64,000 nt of DNA from Brachyhypopomus gauderio. Taxonomy: Eukaryota; Chordata; Actinopteri; Gymnotiformes; Hypopomidae. Every line of letters starts with the position of its first letter. Within the stretch, counting starts at the first letter, position 1. The stretch is from NCBI RefSeq assembly GCF_052324685.1, contig NW_027506875.1, positions 343,001 to 407,000 on the forward strand. Reading direction: 5' to 3'. The translations under genes were made by a program, and so were the position numbers. Of this stretch, positions 50,124-62,245 are shown piece after piece. A model generated the notes under the pieces. It did no database searches. It was not told the origin of the DNA and was given only the letters and a program-made list of their open reading frames with translations.

Positions 50124-52790
50124 GTTTTTAGGTAAAGAAACTGCGATGCTGGAGGAGAAACGATGTTCAGTCCGACCCAACGCTGGTGTAAGACACTCAG
50201 AGTGAAGTACCGACCACGCAGACTCCTGCGGCGATGACGCTACTCGGAGCGATGGACCGGTCCAGCTTCACTTGTTCCGGAGGGTCTACTTTACCGAGTG
50301 CTTCAGGTTAAGAGTTTGTGTCGCTTGTTGTGCGTAATTTCAGTGATGGAAAGTAAAGACGCTCCATTGTCACCTGACTGTGCTATATTATAGGTACAGG
50401 TGCCTCCGGAGTCACAGCCACTCTTTGTAAAGCATAAGTGTGCTGCATTTGCTAGTAAATGGTCATCTTGAGTGGGAGGTTGTGTAAGACTTCTTGCTTC
50501 TTACCTGTGCTGTGAGGGACAATGTTCACTATTGTCATGTCTGTCTTCACGAATCTCTACAGGACGAGGAACTGTAGTGAGTGTTCCTCACTCTGCCTTT
50601 CCTCTCTTTTAATTTGTTTGTTTTCTGTTCTTTGCCTGTCCTAGTTCAATCACTCGTTCCCTTTCCGTGATGTAGACGTTGGGCTCTAAGCCCCAGACTC
50701 GCACTCTGACTTCTGTTTGGAGAAGACAGGTGTTCATGTTTGTAATCCCATCAGGTTGGACATGGTCCCTGCTCCCCTGATCTTGACCCCATCTTGACCA
50801 CACCAAGCTCTCCTCACACTGTACTGAAGGTTTCCTCATTTATCTCCCTACCCCGGTAATGTAGCGGGGAGGCCCGTGAACTGTAGTTCCTGCTCAGTTG
50901 TTTGGTTTCTGATATCTGTTTCACCACTTATTGCACCCTGTCTCTGCTGTACCACAGTAGGGTTTGTCTAGGTTGGCCTGTCCACCTAATGAAACCACTG
51001 TCTATAGAAAGACACTGCCTATACATTTCAGTAAGATTACAAAAAGTATATAAATTCAGAAAACATCAATTTGCAAATTTGTGTTCCTTACTATAATGTC
51101 TTAATCATTTTCCTCATCAGAAATGGTGATTTACTGTGTTTTTTGGTCATGTGGTAGTTGCAGCAGAGAATATTAAATTCTGCTCTTTTATTTAGATATT
51201 TACCCCTAACATTCCAGAAAGGTGAGTAGGTGGAGTACCTGCCAATCGCCGGTGACTTTCCCTAACTTTCCAGAGGGGAGATTGGGCAGGGCACCTGCCA
51301 ATCACTGGGGATGCCGCCTGCAGTGTTAAACTTCTAGGAAAATCCTCCCCTCCCACATTCTGTTGGAAGCATCAAGACGCTTGCAGTATGGTAAGAATTG
51401 AGAATACATTTGACATAAATGTTTAAAAATATTTTAACCTTTATAAATTTGCTCAGAAATTTGGCACCGGAAATGTAATAATGATGTTCTTCTGAATTAT
51501 GATTTACAAAGCATCAATCAGAATATGAATAATTAAACTCAGCTTGGAAGCTGATGGTCCACATTATCAGGAATAGAATTAATGTATTTCTGTAGTAAAA
51601 ATGAGTTTGTGCTGGTTCTGTTTTTGAGAAATTTATCAAAACATGTTCATATCTGTGACATCACCCTCCAAAATCAATTGCACCAAAATCAGTTTTTTGT
51701 TTGTGCTGGTTTGTTCTGCTAAGTGTGTTATCATATTTAAGTTATATTTTAAGTTCTATTTTACAATAACATCAGAAGAAACCGTGGAGCTCTATATGCT
51801 AGACATCCTGAAGGGTTGTTGACTTACATCAGAGTTTTAATTCATATATCCCTGGCTGACTGGAACTACACATCTCAAATGATTGAGATCACCACCCCCA
51901 ATTAATCAATCATGATGTTGGATAAATGTCATTTCTATAAGACAGTCTGCACCTGTCTGTGTTTCTGAATCTGCACCTGTTTGTGTTTCTGAATCCTGCT
52001 GGAGATTCTCTGCTGTGTCTGAACTTCCACATCATGACCAAACCAGCTGATGTTGGTGAGAGAGGGAGGCAGAGAGAAAATATAGGACTTGGTTTTAGCT
52101 TGCGGTCAAAAAGACAGACCAACTTCAGAGTACATGTATAACTGGACAGTGTGTGGAGAATCATGATGAGCTGTTTAAATGCCTTGACATTTTATCAGGG
52201 GGCTGTAAAATGTGCAATTCCACACACCTGTGCACACTTGTATAAGTAAAGAGAGGGTTTAGGTGCATTGTCAAATACAGAGAACCTTCAGAACACACTT
52301 ATTACCAACAGTGTCCAGAGAAACCAAACATTTATGAAGGAAGTTTTATTTGGGCTATAAAATGAATACACAAATTTTACAATACTCATGAAAGGTCTAC
52401 ATGTGATGAGATATTTGTGGTGGGCTGTATCTTTGTGTTAGTTTTATAAGGGCTAGTAAGATTTCCTAACATCTGCTTTCTCCAAACACATTGTGTGTAT
52501 GATAAACAGACACTGAAGAGCATGAAATGAAACCCCCTTAGTAAATATTTGTTTTCACCAGAAGCATTGTGTGTATGGTAAACAGACATTTAATAGCATG
52601 AAATTAAACACCCTTAGTAAACATTTGTCTTCACCAGACACATTGTATGTGTGGTAAACAGACATTTAAGAGCACATTAATAAGTTGGAATCTCTTTTAT
52701 ACTTAATACTTTTTAATTTCATTTCTTTCATTCTTTTTATTCATGCCTTTCTGGTTGAGGAGCTTATCTGTTTCTTTGAGTCACATGTGG
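50124..52790. other. No recognisable gene; short duplications
   Basis: The 50.1-50.5 kb region is the 5' flank of the minus-strand gene. A duplicated segment (cacctgccaatc-type) occurs at about 51230-51315. Three copies of a 75-bp unit start near 52490, 52565 and 52640 (cattgtgtgtatg...). No coding frame is convincing. Confidence 0.5.
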
Positions 52791-52799
52791 TAGAGTTGC

Positions 52800-52975
52800 T
52801 TGATGTTTCTTAGAGGGATGGAGGTGAGGATGAGGGTGGAGGACCTGATGGAGGTGGGGATGAGGGTGAAGGACCTGATGGAGGTGGGGATGAGGGTGGA
52901 GGACCTGATGGAGGTGGGGATGAGGGTGAAGAAGGATCTGATGGAGGTGGGGATGAGGAGGAGGACCTGGGCTGT
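52800..52975 (+). repeat. 30-bp minisatellite
   Basis: About five copies of gatggaggtggggatgaggg followed by tggaggacct. Purine-rich on the plus strand. Frame-keeping, but with no sign of being a gene. Confidence 0.85.
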
Positions 52976-53344
52976 TTTACACTGTCACGGAAAACCTTCT
53001 GGAAGGTTCAGGTGGGGTGAGGGGGGTGTGGAGATGAAGGAGAGTGTAGAGTCCTCACGAGGTTGTGGTGTCCCATAAGCTGATAAACTGGTTCTTTCTG
53101 TGACGAGCAGCACAAATCTCAATCATAAACAGACATTTATTATAAACCAAAAGTAAAAGACAAAACAACGAAAGGTGTTTATCCGACACTGACTCGTGCT
53201 CAGCAGACGTTGGTGGGAAGCACAAGAACACACATAGTCCAGGACAGTCAGGCTGCTCTGACTGGAGGAACTAAACTGAGTTTAAATATACACAGTAAAG
53301 GGCAACAAAAGAAGAAGCAGATCAAATATGTAATGAGAAAACCA

Positions 53345-54035
53345 GGAGGGTGTGGAGAGAGTGTGGAGAGAATCAGAAGGGTGTGGAACATGTGTGGAGA
53401 GAATCAGGAGGGTGTGGAACATGTGTGGAGAGAATCAGGAGGGTGTAGAACATGTGTGGAGAGAATCAGAAGGGTGTGGAACACGTGTGGAGAGAATCAG
53501 GAGGGTGTAGAACATGTGTGGAGAGAATCAGAAGGGTGTGGAACACGTGTGGAGAGAATCAGAAGGGTGTGGAACATGTGTGGAGAGAATCAGAAGGGTG
53601 TGGAACACGTGTGGAGAGAATCAGAAGGGTGTGGAACACGTGTGGAGAGAATCAGAAGGGTGTGGAACATGTGTGGAGAGAATCAGAAGGGTGTGGAACA
53701 TGTGTGGAGAGAATCAGGAGGGTGTAGAACATGTGTGGAGAGAATCAGAAGGGTGTGGAACATGTGTGGAGAGAATCAGGAGGGTGTAGAACATGTGTGG
53801 AGAGAATCAGAAGGGTGTGGAACACGTGTGGAGAGAATCAGGAGGGTGTGGAACATGTGTGGAGAGAATCAGAAGGGTGTGGAACATGTGTGGAGAGAAT
53901 CAGGAGGGTGTGGAACACGTGTGGAGAGAATCAGGAGGGTGTGGAGAGCGTGTGGAGAGAATCAGGAGGGTGTGGAGAGAATCAGGAGGGTGTGGAGAGC
54001 GTGTGGAGAGAATCAGGAGGGTGTAGAGAGCGTGT
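53345..54035 (+). repeat. 31-bp minisatellite, about 22 copies
   Basis: Unit gtgtggagagaatcaggagg followed by gtgtggaacat, with variants (gaagg, cacgt, tagaa). Because 31 is not a multiple of three, reading frames rotate through all three phases and give long artificial proteins (VERIRRVWNMCGEN-type). A (GT)n run follows at about 54098-54122. Not a gene. Confidence 0.95.
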
Positions 54036-54339
54036 GTTACACATCCATGTTATGGAAAAGGCACCAATTACAAATGTACAAGGTGAAGAACAAACAGTGT
54101 GTGTGTGTGTGTGTGTGTGTGTATGTAGCGGTTATATTTGGCCTCAGGCATGCTCATTTGTAACAAAGGAACACAAAGAAGGTTTAATTCACAAAACTAT
54201 TGGACTTAAAACCCTGGTATTGCTGTTTTATTAGCCAATTACTTAACCTTCCTAACATCCTTGGGGTCAATTTGACCCCACTGAATGTTTATCATTCAAA
54301 AAAATAGTAGTTGATTTTTTTTCTTTTGCTTCATATTTC

Positions 54340-54340
54340 A

Positions 54341-54430
<90 letters not shown>

Positions 54431-54600
54431 TGCTGTCAATTCCAGGTGCCGCGATTAAAAGTCCTCACCAGGATTTTGCTCAAGCTTCCTAGATTTTCTA
54501 ATTAGCAATCCAGGTAAAATTAGGGGAATCAACACAATGCAGGAAGCCTGAACAAAATCCTGGTGAGGACTTTTAATCGCGGCACCTGGAATTGACAGCA

Positions 54601-54695
<95 letters not shown>
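54340..54695. repeat. Long (TA)n run interrupted by a MITE
   Basis: (TA)n occupies about 54342-54427 and 54604-54695. The 176 bp between them is a palindromic MITE (listed separately). Confidence 0.95.
54428..54603. mobile_element. 176-bp palindromic MITE in the TA run
   Basis: Inverted ends of about 62 bp begin tagtgctgtcaattccaggt; the outer 51 bp match perfectly. Only about 50 bp are not part of the repeats. The flanks are TA dinucleotides on both sides, compatible with a TA target. Confidence 0.9.
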
Positions 54696-54697
<2 letters not shown>

Positions 54698-55114
54698 CAT
54701 ATATAAATTGAAACATTCAAACATTCATGACATTTCCTGATTTGATGCGGACAAGTGATAAAGCATAAAATTGTCATGATAATATTTTTTTTATGTGCTG
54801 AACACAGGGGTCAATTTGACCCCAAGATGTTTTAGCTGTTAAAACTTGTCTATCAGTGTGTGTGACCTAACATGATCACACCTTCAGGTGCAGGTGAGAG
54901 ATTTGAGTTGATATATTCCTGTGAGAACTTTGATAATTTGATAATTTAATAACTTTATAACTATCATGTTCACACTGTTTCGCAAATGGGTGGATTTTCA
55001 TGCTGTTTTCATGTTGTTTGTCTCTAAAGACTAAAAGTTTACAGTGGGCATAAAAACTTATTCCATGTTTTCACTAGTATCTGACATGTTCTCATTATCC
55101 ATTTTCTGTCTCAC

Positions 55115-55144
55115 ATTTCCCCCCCCCCCCCCCCCAAAAAAAAA

Positions 55145-55178
<34 letters not shown>

Positions 55179-55755
55179 GAATAATAAGGTTTTTTTTTTA
55201 AGAACACTCTATAATTTTCTAATGGTGGCGCTATAGTAAAGATCCTATCCATCATCACCGAAACAAGACTTGTGGTCACTAATGTTGAAAAGTAAATTTG
55301 AGAAGATATGTTTGAAAAATTCATTCTAATTTAAAGGTTTGGCCTGATGGTGGAGCTAGAGGATGGGATCAACTCACTGATTTTCAAGGGGTTATTCAAC
55401 AAACAAACAAAGTGCCTGTTCCAAAAATGTGGTCAACAATATTCCATAAATTATTTTCTGAAGGTAAATATTCCTGGGGTCAGATTGACCCCAAAGACTT
55501 AACTTTTTATTATATTTGAGGATACTAGGATTAAGCTGTTACCATTGGAGACATAGGGGTTCCATTACAGATTAAATGAAAATCTGTTGAAAAGTGTTTA
55601 TGTACTAATCTCAGATTGTAACTTGATGGTTGAATGGATGGATGGATGGATGGATGGATGGATGGATGAATGGATGGATGGATGGATGGATGAATGGATG
55701 GATGGATGGATGGATGGATGGATGGATGGATGGATGGATGGACGGACGGATGGAC
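55115..55755. repeat. Poly-C, (AC)n and (GGAT)n microsatellites
   Basis: A C-homopolymer near 55119-55134 is followed by A's and (AC)n to about 55177. A (GGAT)n run spans about 55632-55752. No gene. The interval 55760-56576 upstream of the deaminase gene has no recognisable element. Confidence 0.9.
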
Positions 55756-56576
55756 GTTGAAGGAATTAGTTGCATTTCAGTAACAGGACATGAGTACACA
55801 CACAAGACAGAACAAAAAATAAGCATTTATAGATGGTTAACTCCCTGTACTATTGTGATTTGGAATTGTGTGTGTATACATATATTTTCTCACCTGACAA
55901 ATCTTTGATCAACCAGCATCCTCCCTCCTGGTTTGGTTCAGTCTACACTGTTTCATTCTGAGAGGCTGGATGGTTTGAGAAGCTAAAAGCCACCCAGATG
56001 TAAACAGGGTTTTGGTTTAATTGGTGCGGTCTCCCACAATCACTTTTTCAATTACCACTTTATTTGTTTTTCCAGTATTTCACAAAATGAGTAAAGTAAA
56101 TGAGGAGCGGCACTTCTAGTGATAGGTGTGTGATACTGTGTCATCCACGTGATGGCGGTGTAGCGGCAGCTCTTTCTCCCTCTGCTTGCCACCAAAGGAG
56201 CGGTTGTGTAACGATTAGCCTGACGCGATATAATCCCTCAAACTCGGTTTTCTTCATTAAAACATCCTTTACTGGTGTCATAGATCACATACGATAAAAA
56301 CATTAACCGTTCAATATGTTAATTTCACCATTTTTTTTGAGGTCTTAACTAATCGGTCGAACTGTATCACCTCCACCCGACCGTCTAAAAGAGAAGAAAA
56401 AAAAACAAAACCACGTTTTAACTCAAAGAAAACAATCCACCTAGTGTACAAACACAGGAACTTTTCAACAAATAATCCAAAGCAAATACACTTCAGTATG
56501 TTTTTAAACATGGCTCTAACAGGCGGTTTACTTTCACCATGTGCTGTGATCGCTCTCTTTCCGTATACAGGTCATA

Positions 56577-57676
56577 ATGCAGAGCTTCAAAGTTTTAAAC
56601 ATCTGCATTATTGTGCTGGTCATTCATGTTCATAATGGGACAACAGAACTAACTGAAACGACATTATCAATGATCATCAAAGAACTGTACAATAGGTACG
56701 ACTCCACTCTGACATTCATTTGCTTTCCACTTCCACTAAAAATCTCTATATTAACATTCATAATTTTCCAAGATGGCCATATTTTAGTGAACTAAATCTG
56801 TTTTTATGTTTTCATAATCATCCAAAACAGGCTTGACCCCACAGCTCTGATACAGGAGGTTGAAAACGCTAACAATAATCTGAAGAATCTGGACAGAGCT
56901 TACAGCAACGCCAATTTACCCAAGTAAGAAAAATACTGCCCTGGATGAGTGAAATTACAACAAATATGTGTGGATGTCCTCCAGAACACTTGAACTGCCA
57001 ACAGTGTTTAGATCTCCAACATGTCTCCACTGTTCACTGCTTGTGTATTTGTATTAGGGGACACCAGTACAGCGTTGCCTTGCTGCTTTCTAAGCAAGAG
57101 TGTGATGAAGGAAAATTAAACTCAGTCCCCACCGACTTTAAGACAATACGACAGAAGATGGCTGCACGACAGATTGCCCAGGAGAACGGAGTCATCGCCG
57201 CCATTCCACAAATGGTCATAACAAGCAAAACAAGTTATACCAACCATGCAGAGTACCGGACTCTGAACACGCTGAAGGTGGATAACAACAAGGTGGATAA
57301 CAACAAGGTGGATAAGGTGGATAACAATAAGTGTGTTATTGTCTACACTCACTTCAGTCCCTGCACTTCTAAATGCCTGAATGATGATAACAAAAACAAT
57401 ATCTATGACCTACTAGATAAGGTGTTCAAAGACATCACACCAGGATATAAAGCATTTGTATACAGTACAATATACCATGATGATATTAAAAACCAAACCC
57501 CACAGAACGTGTTTGAAATGTTTAATAGTATCAAAGCAGTTCCAATTTATTGCTGTTATGAAAACAATAAAGGGGTTGTGCGCTGTTTTAGGTTTAACAA
57601 GTCAGGTAGTAATACTTACACCAAAGACCACTGTCTTTCACAGATAAAAGAAGCTCAACCTGCAAAGCATCCATGA
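56577..57676 (+). CDS. Secreted AID/APOBEC-like zinc deaminase (3 exons, 276 aa)
   Basis: Coding exons 56577-56695, 56831-56923 and 57058-57676; donors GTACGA and GTAAGA, acceptors CAG and TAG, both introns phase 2, total 831 nt in one frame. Residues 1 to about 22 are a hydrophobic signal peptide (LNICIIVLVIHVHNG). A helical pro-region follows (about 24-70). The catalytic domain begins near 72. His134 and Glu136 (TNHAEYRTL) provide the first zinc ligand and the proton shuttle; Cys173 and Cys177 (THFSPCTSKC) provide the other ligands. A typical beta strand (KAFVYSTIYHDD, 202-213) follows, then NVFEMFNSIKAVPIYCCYE. H-x-E...SPC-x(n)-C with the SPC triad is the AID/APOBEC-like signature; secreted members (SNAD group) are known in fishes. 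Spacing between the cysteines is three rather than two residues. The substrate is unknown. An insert of VDNNK repeats (145-162) lies between the two zinc half-sites. Bacterial toxin-type deaminase families are the alternative. Confidence 0.85.
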
Positions 57677-57795
57677 GCTGAATATGTTTGGGTGTCACAG
57701 TTTTCTCATCTTGGTCTTGCAGGTCTCTCCTGAGCCATGTGCTTTTGTTTTTAGTTCAGGTCTTGGCCCCGTCTTTCTAAACCTTTTTTTAACAC

Positions 57796-57911
57796 CTCAC
57801 ATTTTCCAGTATATCACTGAAGAGCCTCTGATGTTTGCTCTAGTTTCCTGCCTGATCTTATTGTTCTTCATTGTATGCATAATGTATGTCCATAAACACA
57901 TCAGATCATGA
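57796..57911 (+). other. Possible unjoined membrane-anchor exon
   Basis: After a pyrimidine-rich acceptor (cacattttccag, about 57809) the frame encodes YITEEPLMFALVSCLILLFF, then IVCIMYVHKHIRS and a stop: a single transmembrane helix with a short basic tail. No donor in the deaminase gene gives a matching phase, so it is not part of the predicted protein. It could be an alternative 3' exon or a relic of a neighbouring paralogue. The next poly(A) signal is AATAAA at 58295-58300. Confidence 0.3.
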
Positions 57912-58561
57912 ATCGCCTGCTTCCATAGAATTCCTCCAGTCCATCCCATATCTGTTTAGTAGAATTAGCATCATTCTGTTAGCCTAATATTCACTGTTGG
58001 TCCAGTTAAATATTCTGTTAGGGCCTTCCACCTTTTCCTGACATTCTGCTTGAAGCATTTATTTATTTATGAATATAAATACACGTAGGTTATGATTTTT
58101 TACTTTTCTTTAGAGAACGGTTTCTTTTAACTACATAATCAATTCTTAGTTCATATAAGAGCTGACTTGTTGTTGATTATTTTCTTTTATTTACTCTAAG
58201 TAGTCTATTTTGTTAGTATTATCCACTGTCCTGAGCAAAGTCCTTAACATCTATTCATCCATTGTAATCACCATGATTTTGATATTAACCAATCAATAAA
58301 TTCTGGCATTTATTCATTAAATTGGTTGTTGTGGTAAATACATTCAATCCAAGGTATGCTATGGATATAGCTGCCTCATGCTAATGTGTATAGCTGCCCA
58401 ATGCTAATGGATAAAGCTGCCCCATGCTATTGTGTATAGCTGCCCCATGCTACCCTGATTTTTCTTACAAAAACTTACAAAAATGGTTTTGTAAGCAAAT
58501 CTGTGACTAAAATCATTTCGTTCTCCTTCAACCAAAACAAATATTAAATCAAGGAAAACAG

Positions 58562-59970
58562 GGTTGCCAACTTTTGACGTTCGCTTGGAGTGAGATTTTA
58601 ACCTGGAGCCGGTGGCGAGTGTATTTTGTTGAGCGGGGGGGGGGGGGGGGGGGGGGGGGTGGCGAACGTAAAATGGACATAGATTCAGTTTTATATCGCC
58701 GGTGGATGGCGCCAGAGCTAGCGAACTAGTAACGTATTGAATCATATATGTGGATCTGAGGTAAATAAACTGGATATTTTTTCCGGCGTGAGATATCGGA
58801 AGTGTGGCGTGAGAGCGTGTGAAAACGGTCAAATGCGTGTGTCTCACGCTCAATGCGTGAGAGTTGGCAATTATGAGGATTAAAAGCAATGCCTGATTAT
58901 ATCAAAACAATACTGGTCTTCAAACTTTATTTGGATTATGTCACGGGTTTTGCGTTGGTGCACTTTATTCATTAACTCCTACATTTTCAATGAGACTGTG
59001 TGATCGTGTTCTTCTTTTACTTGCGCTACATTACTGGTCACATCTGAGCTTAATTTCGACAATGGTTATAATATTCAAAGGCTCTACAGCAGGGGTCGGC
59101 AACCTATGGCACGCGGGCCACCGTTGGCACGCCGAGGCATAATCAGTGGCACGCGACACGCTGGACCAGCATCGGCAAAAAAATTAATAATAAAAAATAG
59201 AGCACGATCCTCCAATCGAAATCGCTCCTCAACGCTCTGCTCGGCGGAGGCGCTTATACATGGCGATCGATCGCGATATAATACTTAATTTGTGTCTATT
59301 TACACCTCCCCTCCGCTACCAATTTACACTCGCCACATATATATGATGTACAAATGATGCAATACGTGCAATAAAAGAAAAAACATTAAAGTGCCGTTCC
59401 AGAAAAATAAGTGAGAAGTATTTTAAACTTTTATTTAAAAATGTCTAAAGTCATGGCTCTTCTAATGTTTTTATTCAGCTACTTTTGTGCAAGAATGGCA
59501 TATACTTCTGTTTAAAGAGCTTCTCCGTGCAGTTTCCGCCTTCTTTTGGCAAATCTGTTAAGATGATTGGCTGCAGTAAAAAATGATTGACAGCTAACTC
59601 TGGCTGATAATTGGCTTAATAAAAATTGATTGACAACGAAAGTCTAGTATCTGATTGGCTGCATTCGAAAATGATTGACACATGATACGCCCTTTACCCA
59701 CGCCCACAGGGGCTCCGGGCTGCAGCATTACCCTTCTCACGCATTGAGCGTGTGACACACGCATTTGACCGTCTTCACACGCTCACACGCCACACTTCCG
59801 ATTTCACACGGCGAGAAAACAAAATCTAGTTTATTTACCTCCGATCCATATCTATGTCGCCCTCCACTGGCGATCGATCGCGATATACAACCCCCGCTCA
59901 ACAACTCACGTTCGCCGCCACCCCCCCCCCCCCCCCACCCCCCCGTCAACAACTCTCACACTCTGACATG
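58562..59970. mobile_element. Nested repeats: module D and a truncated copy of the 1040-bp element
   Basis: A module with gcgtgagagcgtgtgaa and ggcgccagagc words occurs at about 58640-58875 and, inverted, at about 59740-59935. Between them (about 58890-59735) lies a copy of the 1040-bp element of 19560-20599, missing its left inverted end. A third copy of the module is at 61681-61905. A poly-G run (about 58637-58660) and a poly-C run (about 59919-59936) flank the structure. No genes. Confidence 0.75.
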
Positions 59971-61680
59971 AATCCTAAATGTAACCCACATAAACTGGGG
60001 ATGCCCCTTTAAGAAATAGAGGTTGGGGAAGCTAGGTGGTCAACCTAGCCAATAGGAAGTTTCGGTTCCAGGGTGTTGTAAACCAATCCGAATGCAGACT
60101 GCCGTGGTAAGTTCCGCTCTTCTTCCTTGTGTCTGCAGGAATGTGGGTGAGCGAGAGAGAGAACGGTCCGCCATGAGACTGTTAGCCAGTGCAGCGCGAG
60201 AGTCTGTGTATTAAAACGGTTATAATACTGGATACAAACTTGAAACAAACCCTTTTTCAGAAAGAATTGCCGGTTATCATCCAACTTCTAAGCTGGAAGT
60301 TGTGAAGTGAGGAAAAAAGACTGAACTTCAGTTTCTCTACCGAGCACTGTTAGAGCTACCTAGTTAGCCTCGTTAGCTCTTATTGGTTATTGGCTCCTGG
60401 AAGTTCGTCTCGTTCTCCGTTCAGCTGAAGGTAAAGCCTAAAATATAGTATATTTTTACTTTGTTCACGATGAAAGCTCGTATTATTGAGGTTAAAGCAT
60501 GAAAAATATGCCTTGTTACGTTATCTAGTGTCCGGCCTGAGATCCGCCATATTGTCCCAAACGTGTGGCATTGAGATCGGTGAGCATATTATGTGCCTTT
60601 CATTGAGTTTTTGTTCTGTTTATTACATGTTTGCTAGTAATAGTGTTTAATTGATCCATTTAATTATTCAAATATAATGTTTAATATTGTTTAGAAAATA
60701 CTTTTGCAATTTACATAAAGTAAATTGACAATGTAGTGAAATACTGCATTGAGGTAAAAGGAGATTGTTTTATTGCAAAATTGGGCAATGTAACAAATTG
60801 ATGTCAAGTATGACTATAGAAACATGATTTAAGAATTACAGCCAAAACAGCTTAATAAAATTCTTCCATTCTGCTGGTCCTGTCTGTTGACAGGTCAGGT
60901 TTTTTTTTAATGCTGGATTATTCTTGAGGTGGATTCCTCCTGTGACTCTGAGGACTGAAAACGTCCATGTGACTGCACACCTGCTGGGTGGCCGTGCTGT
61001 CACCAGCTCAAAATCTGATTGGATAAAGGAACAATTTCAATGCCATTTATTTTAGACTACAGCCACCGAATAACTGCTGTCATGGAAATTTGAACCTACA
61101 TAGTGAGCAAAAACAGTAGTTGGGTATGGTATGAAAGTAAAATACAAAGACAAAGGATAGAAACATAGAAAGATGGATCGATCCAGAGATCTCTGTTATA
61201 CACACTCAAGAGCGTCTGTAAGTGAGAGCTGCCCCCCTCTCACAGACCATATTGAGGTGATGGGGTGAGGTATCACATGGGGTGAGGTATCACATGAGGT
61301 GAGGTGATGGGGTGAGGTATCACTCCATCACCCCTCCCCTGTCAGGGACCATGAGCCAAGGCCTCCTTGTTCCTCAGGTTCTCCAGACGTCAGACACGCC
61401 AGATATACTAACATTCTGATGCTAGACGCCCTTATCTACAGGCCCGAGACCTTCAGGACTGTCTGCCTTCAACTCACGAGGAGTACTACTAGAAAGAGTA
61501 GAGAGAGAGAGAGACTACAGGCCTGTAGAGCATATACTGATCAACGTGTCCTAGGCCTGACATATGTTTAAAATACCTTAATAAAGTGATTTCCTTTCCA
61601 CTTATTACTAATAGTGGTCAATACATATATGAAATCTGATGAATATGATTACAGAAAGACCAAATAAACGAATGTAAATT
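59970..61680. other. Unresolved stretch, no clear gene
   Basis: The start has a tgcccctttaagaaatag motif and G+C-rich sequence with a possible donor (ctgaaggtaaag near 60430), which might be an LTR or an untranslated first exon. The rest is AT-rich, with tgaggtatcacatg repeats near 61256-61325. No convincing coding exon. Confidence 0.4.
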
Positions 61681-61905
61681 GTTTCTGGGTGGCGTGTAAA
61701 ATGGATGCAAATTAAGTATTATATCGCGATCGATCGATCGCCAGTGGTTGGCGCCAGAGCGAACTAGTAACTCATTGAATCATAGATATGGATCAGAGGT
61801 AAATAAACTAGATTTTTTTTTCTGTGTGAGAAATCGGATGTGTGGCGTGAGAGCGTGTGAAGACGTTCAAATGCGTGTGTGATGCTCAATGAGTTGGCAA
61901 CCCTA
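61681..61905 (+). repeat. Third copy of repeat module D
   Basis: Matches 58660-58875 in the same orientation, including ggcgccagagcgaactagta and atcggatgtgtggcgtgaga, and ends gagttggcaaccct. The 61906-62022 flank shows nothing else. Confidence 0.75.
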
Positions 61906-62022
61906 TGACTACAGAGAGACAAAATAAATTTTTTCCCACCACAACAATTGAATGTTGCAATGGTGCTACACAAATGACACATGCAATCAACAAACATTCC
62001 AGTATTGAGCATTAAATCAAAT

Positions 62023-62245
62023 AAATCAAATCAAATATATTTGTATAGCGCTTTTCACAACACATGTTGTCACAAAGCAGCTTTATAGGATTTACAAGTT
62101 TAACAATCATATGGGTACAAATCCCTAATGAGCAAGCCAGAGGCGACAGTGTCAAGGAAAAACTCCCTAGATGGTGGGGAATAGGAAGAAACCTTGGGAG
62201 GACCAAGACTCAAAAAGGAACCCATCCTCCATTGGGAGGATGTTA
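62023..62245 (-). mobile_element. LINE 3' end (family B), second truncated copy
   Basis: Nearly the same as the 35262-35490 copy, in the same orientation: tttgtatagcgcttttcaca, then gagcaagccagaggcgacag, then gggaataggaagaaacct. Poly-A-like (aaatc)n at the left end. Confidence 0.75.

Noticed and set aside
53210-54234. Frames of up to 317 codons with VERIRRVWNMCGEN repeats
   Set aside because: A 31-bp repeat without stops cycles through all frames; there is no codon bias or domain.
55476-55492. Palindrome as a definite nuclear-receptor element
   Set aside because: The half-site resemblance is weak and the motif more likely belongs to a repeat family; kept only as an open observation.
55611-55908. 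Frames reading MDGWMDGWM or IHPSIHPS
   Set aside because: Direct translation of a GGAT microsatellite.
58404-58889. Minus-strand 161-codon frame with a PPPPPPP stretch
   Set aside because: It reads through a poly-C tract and repeat module D; the proline run is a homopolymer artefact.
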